DNA of 9,983 nt from contig CALCTA010000091.1 in the NCBI GenBank assembly GCA_937893945.1, positions 1-9,983 on the forward strand, in the 5' to 3' direction. The notes below the pieces were generated by a model, which saw only the letters and a list, made by a program, of their open reading frames with translations, searched no databases and was not told the origin of the DNA. Numbering within the stretch: position 1 is the first letter of the stretch; each line of letters starts with the position of its first letter. Source of the DNA: an uncultured Clostridia bacterium. Its GTDB lineage: Bacteria > Bacillota > Clostridia > Oscillospirales > CAG-272. Shown in pieces: positions 7,459 through 9,983 of this stretch. The translations under genes and the position numbers were made by a program.

Positions 7459-7881
7459 TTAGAGCATGAATGCAAGTGCCTCAGTAAGTCCTACAATGAA
7501 ACCTACGATAAATGCAAGCATAAAGTACAGAACACCCCAGACTATGCTGATGATGTTGAAGGTCTTAGCGAGCTTGATCTTCTTCTCTGCTTCTGCAACG
7601 GGCATATTCATAGCAAGAATAGTCATGATAAGCGCAGGAATAGAGAAAGGAGAGCAGCATACTACAAGACCGATAATAGACCAAACGAGCATACCGACGT
7701 TAAGTCCTGCCTTCTTGGGCTCCTCGGGTGCTACGGGAGTATCTGCTGCTACAGGCTCCGCAACCGCAACGGGAGCTTCAACTGTCTCGGAAGCAGGCGC
7801 ATCCTCTACAGCACTGCCACAATTAGCGCAGAACTTCTGATCCTCAGCAAGCTCAGCGCCGCAATTTTTACAAAATGCCAT
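7459..7881 (-). CDS. Zinc-ribbon membrane protein, dispanin-like, paralogue 1
   Basis: A protein of 140 residues and the first of four tandem paralogues; function unknown. The zinc ribbon has Cys4, Cys7, Cys18 and Cys21 (FCKNCG and KFCANCG). A Pro/Ala/Glu/Val-rich linker (about 23-57) leads to segment one, GLNVGMLVWSIIGLVVCCSPFSIP onward (59-90), then a charged loop with KKIKLAKTFNI (100-110) and segment two (111-136). The order LVWSI, CC.PF.IP.LI, a charged A..K..AK loop and II.IVWG matches what I know of bacterial CD225/dispanin domains, and this copy alone keeps the adjacent Cys75-Cys76 pair. This resemblance is the main basis for naming the whole family. ATG 7881 has AGAGGA 9 bases upstream. 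It has its own promoter and terminator. Confidence 0.88.
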   Translation of the reverse strand: MAFCKNCGAELAEDQKFCANCGSAVEDAPASETVEAPVAVAEPVAADTPVAPEEPKKAGLNVGMLVWSIIGLVVCCSPFSIPALIMTILAMNMPVAEAEKKIKLAKTFNIISIVWGVLYFMLAFIVGFIVGLTEALAFML

Positions 7882-7928
7882 AATAAATTGTCCTCTTATG
7901 TAATATTACAGAAACTATCTGCAGTAAT

Positions 7929-7957
7929 ATGATAACATATTATCGTCCTAATGTCAA
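7929..7957 (-). promoter_or_regulatory. Sigma-A promoter of zinc-ribbon paralogue 1
   Basis: On the minus strand: TTGACA (7957-7952), a 17-bp spacer and TATCAT (7934-7929), five of six matches at -10. It lies about 48 bases upstream of the ATG at 7881. The leader contains an imperfect inverted repeat (ATATTAC at 7903-7909 with GTAATAT at 7924-7930, the latter overlapping the -10). This supports separate transcription from the DUF4830 gene just upstream. Confidence 0.85.
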
Positions 7958-8008
7958 CGGCTTTGGCAAAAAAAGTAGCTTTGCGCGTCTCAAGTTTTGT
8001 CAAAGCCG
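7958..8008. repeat. Inverted repeat spanning the DUF4830 gene end and the paralogue 1 -35
   Basis: CGGCTTTGGCAAAA (7958-7971) and TTTTGTCAAAGCCG (7995-8008) are reverse complements at 13 of 14 positions, with 23 bases between. The right arm includes the last codons of the DUF4830-like gene; the left arm directly abuts the -35 of the next promoter. As RNA it could form a 3'-end stem for the DUF4830 transcript, with a U7 run inside the left arm/loop region. As DNA it could bind a regulator. No standard terminator is otherwise visible for that gene. Confidence 0.5.
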
Positions 8009-8478
8009 TGGATAAATCCGTTCGCGTCTGCCGAGCATATATCTCCGCCTATGACCTTGTTGCGATACACTAAAATATTGGCGTACACCTTGCCCTCTGC
8101 TCCGTCGTAGTTGCTGATCTCGTAGGTATAGCGAGTTACTGTCTTGTTTTTGTACTTCGACAGATCAAGTCCCTGCCGCTTCTGTATCTCGTTGTAGCCT
8201 GTAAATATTTTGTCGAACTCGGACGGTACGGTTATCTCCGCGACCTCAATAGGTGCGCCCTTTACACTCCAGCCGAACTGAGACAGAAATCCCACTCTGT
8301 CCTCCTCGGTCTTTATTTTATCATAGTTAATCTTCTCTTGCTTGCCCGTGGTTATGTACCCAAGCTCCCCTCCGTCGTAGCTCGGGATAAAGGTTATCAT
8401 GGTTATAAGTGCCGTCAGAGCTACGCATACAACGGCAAAGAATTTAAGCGTGCTTGCTCTCAAAGAATATACGAACAT
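7990..8478 (-). CDS. DUF4830-like membrane-anchored protein
   Basis: A 162-residue protein of unknown function with one N-terminal membrane segment (about 11-31), probably an uncleaved anchor or signal, leaving an extracytoplasmic domain. Residues about 62-158 carry a pattern I recognise from DUF4830: FGW (68-70), the EITVPSEFD stretch (81-89), YNEIQKRQGLDLSKYK (95-110), RYTYEISNY (116-124) and ANILVYRNKVIGGDICS (133-149). I chose ATG 8478: it has AAGGGA 6 bases upstream and places the hydrophobic segment at the N-terminus. In-frame codons upstream (to 8673) give a basic, ill-matching extension that would run across the alaS promoter. It lies divergent from alaS and upstream of the zinc-ribbon array on the same strand. 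No clear promoter was found for it. The family assignment is from memory of the consensus. Confidence 0.8.
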   Translation of the reverse strand: MFVYSLRASTLKFFAVVCVALTALITMITFIPSYDGGELGYITTGKQEKINYDKIKTEEDRVGFLSQFGWSVKGAPIEVAEITVPSEFDKIFTGYNEIQKRQGLDLSKYKNKTVTRYTYEISNYDGAEGKVYANILVYRNKVIGGDICSADANGFIHGFDKT

Positions 8479-8566
8479 AATGCTTCCCTTTCTTAAAAAC
8501 TGTTTTCTACCACATCTATATGAGCAAGCAGTCGCTTTTATGAGAAAATTTTGCCGCTTATGCTTG

Positions 8567-8591
8567 AAAATACTTCTCAAAAATACTTTTC
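8567..8591. repeat. Short direct repeat upstream of the alaS -35
   Basis: AAAATACTTCTC (8567-8578) and AAAATACTTTTC (8580-8591) are 12-mers differing at one base, 13 bases apart. They end 5 bases before the alaS -35, a position suited to an A+T-rich upstream promoter element or a regulator site on either divergent promoter. It could also be chance in A+T-rich sequence. Confidence 0.35.
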
Positions 8592-8596
8592 TCTTA

Positions 8597-8625
8597 TTGA
8601 CATAGATTGCTTTAAGTGATATAAT
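8597..8625 (+). promoter_or_regulatory. Perfect-consensus sigma-A promoter of alaS
   Basis: TTGACA (8597-8602), a 17-bp spacer and TATAAT (8620-8625), with an extended -10 TG at 8617-8618. Transcription should start near 8632, leaving a leader of only about 36 bases before the alaS ATG, too short for a T-box riboswitch. Confidence 0.92.
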
Positions 8626-8667
8626 AAAGTGATATATAATTTGTAGAAAGGCAAGGCTTTTTATATT

Positions 8668-9983
8668 ATGCAATGGACATCATTAAACGACCTGCGCGAG
8701 AAGTATCTGGCATTCTTTGAGTCTAAAGGACACATCAGACTTCCCTCTTATCCGCTGGTTCCTATTAATGACAAATCTCTTCTTTTAATTAACTCAGGTA
8801 TGGCTCCTATGAAGAAGTTCTTCACCGGTGAGGAGATCCCTCCCCGTAACAGAGTTACTACCTGTCAGAAATGTATCCGTACACCTGACCTCGAGCGCGT
8901 AGGTCATACCGCTCGCCACGGCACATTCTTTGAGATGCTTGGAAATTTCTCCTTCGGAGATTACTTCAAGGATCAGGCTATTCCGTGGGCGTGGGAGTTC
9001 CTCACCGAAACTCTTGAGATCCCCAAGGACCTTCTCTGGCCCTCTATCTACGAGAACGACGAGGAAGCGTACGAGATCTGGGTAAATAAGGTCGGCGTTG
9101 ATCCCGCGCACGTGGTTCGTCTCGGTAAGGCGGACAACTTCTGGGAGCACGGCTCCGGTCCCTGCGGCCCCTGCTCCGAGATCTACTTTGACCGCGGCAT
9201 CAAGTACGGCTGCGGCTCTCCCGACTGTAAGCCCGGCTGCGACTGCGACAGATTTATGGAGATATGGAACAACGTATTCTCCCAGTTCAACAACGACGGC
9301 AACGGCAACTACACCGAGCTTGCTCAGAAGAACATAGACACAGGTATGGGACTTGAGCGTCTCGCTTGCGTAATGCAGGGCGTTGACAATATGTTCGAGG
9401 TTGACACCATCCGCAAGGTAATTGACAACGTTTGCGCTATCTCGGGCAAGACCTACGGCGCGAACGCCAACAACGATATTTCTATCCGCGTTATCACCGA
9501 CCACTCCAGAAGCGCTATGTTTATGATAGCTGACGGCGTTATCCCCTCTAACGAGGGCCGCGGATACGTTCTCCGCCGTATAATCCGCCGCGCTTGCCGC
9601 CACGGTAAGCTCCTTGGCATCGACCATCCTTTCCTCGTTGAGACCGTTACCACATCTATTGGCGAGAGTAAGGGCGCATACCCCGAGCTTGAGGAGAAGA
9701 AGGATTATATCCTCAAGGTCATCTCTATGGAAGAGGAAAGATTTGACGCTACCGTCGATGCAGGTCTTTCTATTCTTTCCGACCTCATCAACGCCGCTCT
9801 TTCCGATCACAGCGACGTTATCTCGGGCGAGGACGTATTCAAGCTTTACGATACCTACGGCTTCCCCATCGACCTCACCCGTGAGATCGCCGAGGAAAGC
9901 CATCTGAAGATCGACGAGGAGACCTTCAACGCTCTGATGAAGGCTCAGAAGCAGCGCGCACGTGAAGCCCGCGCCAACATAAG
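8668..9983 (+). CDS. alaS: Alanyl-tRNA synthetase, N-terminal part (cut by window end)
   Basis: A class II aminoacyl-tRNA synthetase that charges tRNA-Ala in the cytoplasm. The frame is open from ATG 8668 to the window edge (438 complete codons of an expected 870 or so). Visible landmarks: [22 protein letters not shown] at the start, motif 2 around [36 protein letters not shown] (66-101), the [16 protein letters not shown] loop (162-177), motif 3 [13 protein letters not shown] (226-238), the VITDHSRS stretch (275-282) and [17 protein letters not shown] (293-309). A Cys cluster (182, 187, 191, 193) sits in the loop before [11 protein letters not shown], a form I recall from other Firmicutes AlaRS. 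The editing and C-terminal domains lie beyond the window. The ribosome binding site is modest (AAGG, 11 bases upstream). The leader has no T-box. Confidence 0.97.
   Translation, partial: MQWTSLNDLREKYLAFFESKGHIRLPSYPLVPINDKSLLLINSGMAPMKKFFTGEEIPPRNRVTTCQKCIRTPDLERVGHTARHGTFFEMLGNFSFGDYFKDQAIPWAWEFLTETLEIPKDLLWPSIYENDEEAYEIWVNKVGVDPAHVVRLGKADNFWEHGSGPCGPCSEIYFDRGIKYGCGSPDCKPGCDCDRFMEIWNNVFSQFNNDGNGNYTELAQKNIDTGMGLERLACVMQGVDNMFEVDTIRKVIDNVCAISGKTYGANANNDISIRVITDHSRSAMFMIADGVIPSNEGRGYVLRRIIRRACRHGKLLGIDHPFLVETVTTSIGESKGAYPELEEKKDYILKVISMEEERFDATVDAGLSILSDLINAALSDHSDVISGEDVFKLYDTYGFPIDLTREIAEESHLKIDEETFNALMKAQKQRAREARANI

Noticed and set aside
6001..7881. Tandem repeats of the zinc-ribbon genes as a recent amplification or assembly artefact
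   Set aside because: The four copies differ greatly in sequence and linker length and share only motif-level similarity, so they are diverged paralogues.
8479..8673. Upstream in-frame start giving the DUF4830-like protein 65 more residues
   Set aside because: The extension is basic and low-similarity, overlaps the alaS promoter on the other strand, and ATG 8478 has a ribosome binding site directly before a membrane segment.
8794..9903. Long minus-strand open frame (369 codons) opposite alaS
   Set aside because: The plus strand encodes clear AlaRS motifs throughout. The antisense frame has no recognisable motif or start signal and arises from codon bias.

Overview
The window looks like a chromosomal segment of an uncultured Gram-positive Clostridia-type bacterium, possibly a gut Oscillospirales- or Christensenellales-like lineage. 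The grounds are strong AAGGAG-type ribosome binding sites, A+T-rich intergenic regions with near-consensus sigma-A promoters, compact hairpin-plus-T-tract terminators, and a clostridial gene set (M3 oligoendopeptidase F, a DUF4830-like membrane-anchored protein, zinc-ribbon membrane proteins, a lipobox-type lipoprotein). The placement is an inference from style and family content; there is no rRNA or tRNA here to confirm it.

Layout: positions 1-207 are non-coding and hold a palindrome, a possible interspersed repeat and a terminator. On the minus strand, 208-1977 encodes a lipoprotein with a ComEC-like metallo-beta-lactamase domain behind an N-terminal module resembling the accessory domain of some glycoside hydrolases. 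A divergent promoter region (1978-2216) separates it from typA/bipA (2217-4052, plus strand), which ends in a strong hairpin terminator. A perfect-consensus promoter then drives the oligoendopeptidase F gene (4186-5946, plus strand). A bidirectional terminator at 5954-5991 separates pepF from the convergent minus-strand block.

The minus-strand block (6001-8478) is the most unusual part. Read 5'->3' it holds a DUF4830-like single-pass protein (8478-7990) and then four tandem paralogues (7881-7459, 7362-7006, 6965-6585, 6552-6001). Each paralogue has an N-terminal CxxC...CxxC zinc ribbon, a linker of very variable length, and a two-segment membrane domain resembling the bacterial CD225/dispanin family. 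The first paralogue has its own promoter and its own terminator. The other three are closely spaced (40 and 32 nt) and probably co-transcribed.

At the right edge a perfect-consensus promoter, pointing away from the DUF4830 gene, drives alaS (8668 to the window end, truncated by the window). The housekeeping genes (typA, pepF, alaS) sit in separate single-gene transcription units, so they show no obvious functional link to one another. The zinc-ribbon/dispanin-like array is the best candidate for an undescribed system; the lipoprotein domain fusion comes second. I saw no CRISPR array, transposase, integrase, tRNA or rRNA.
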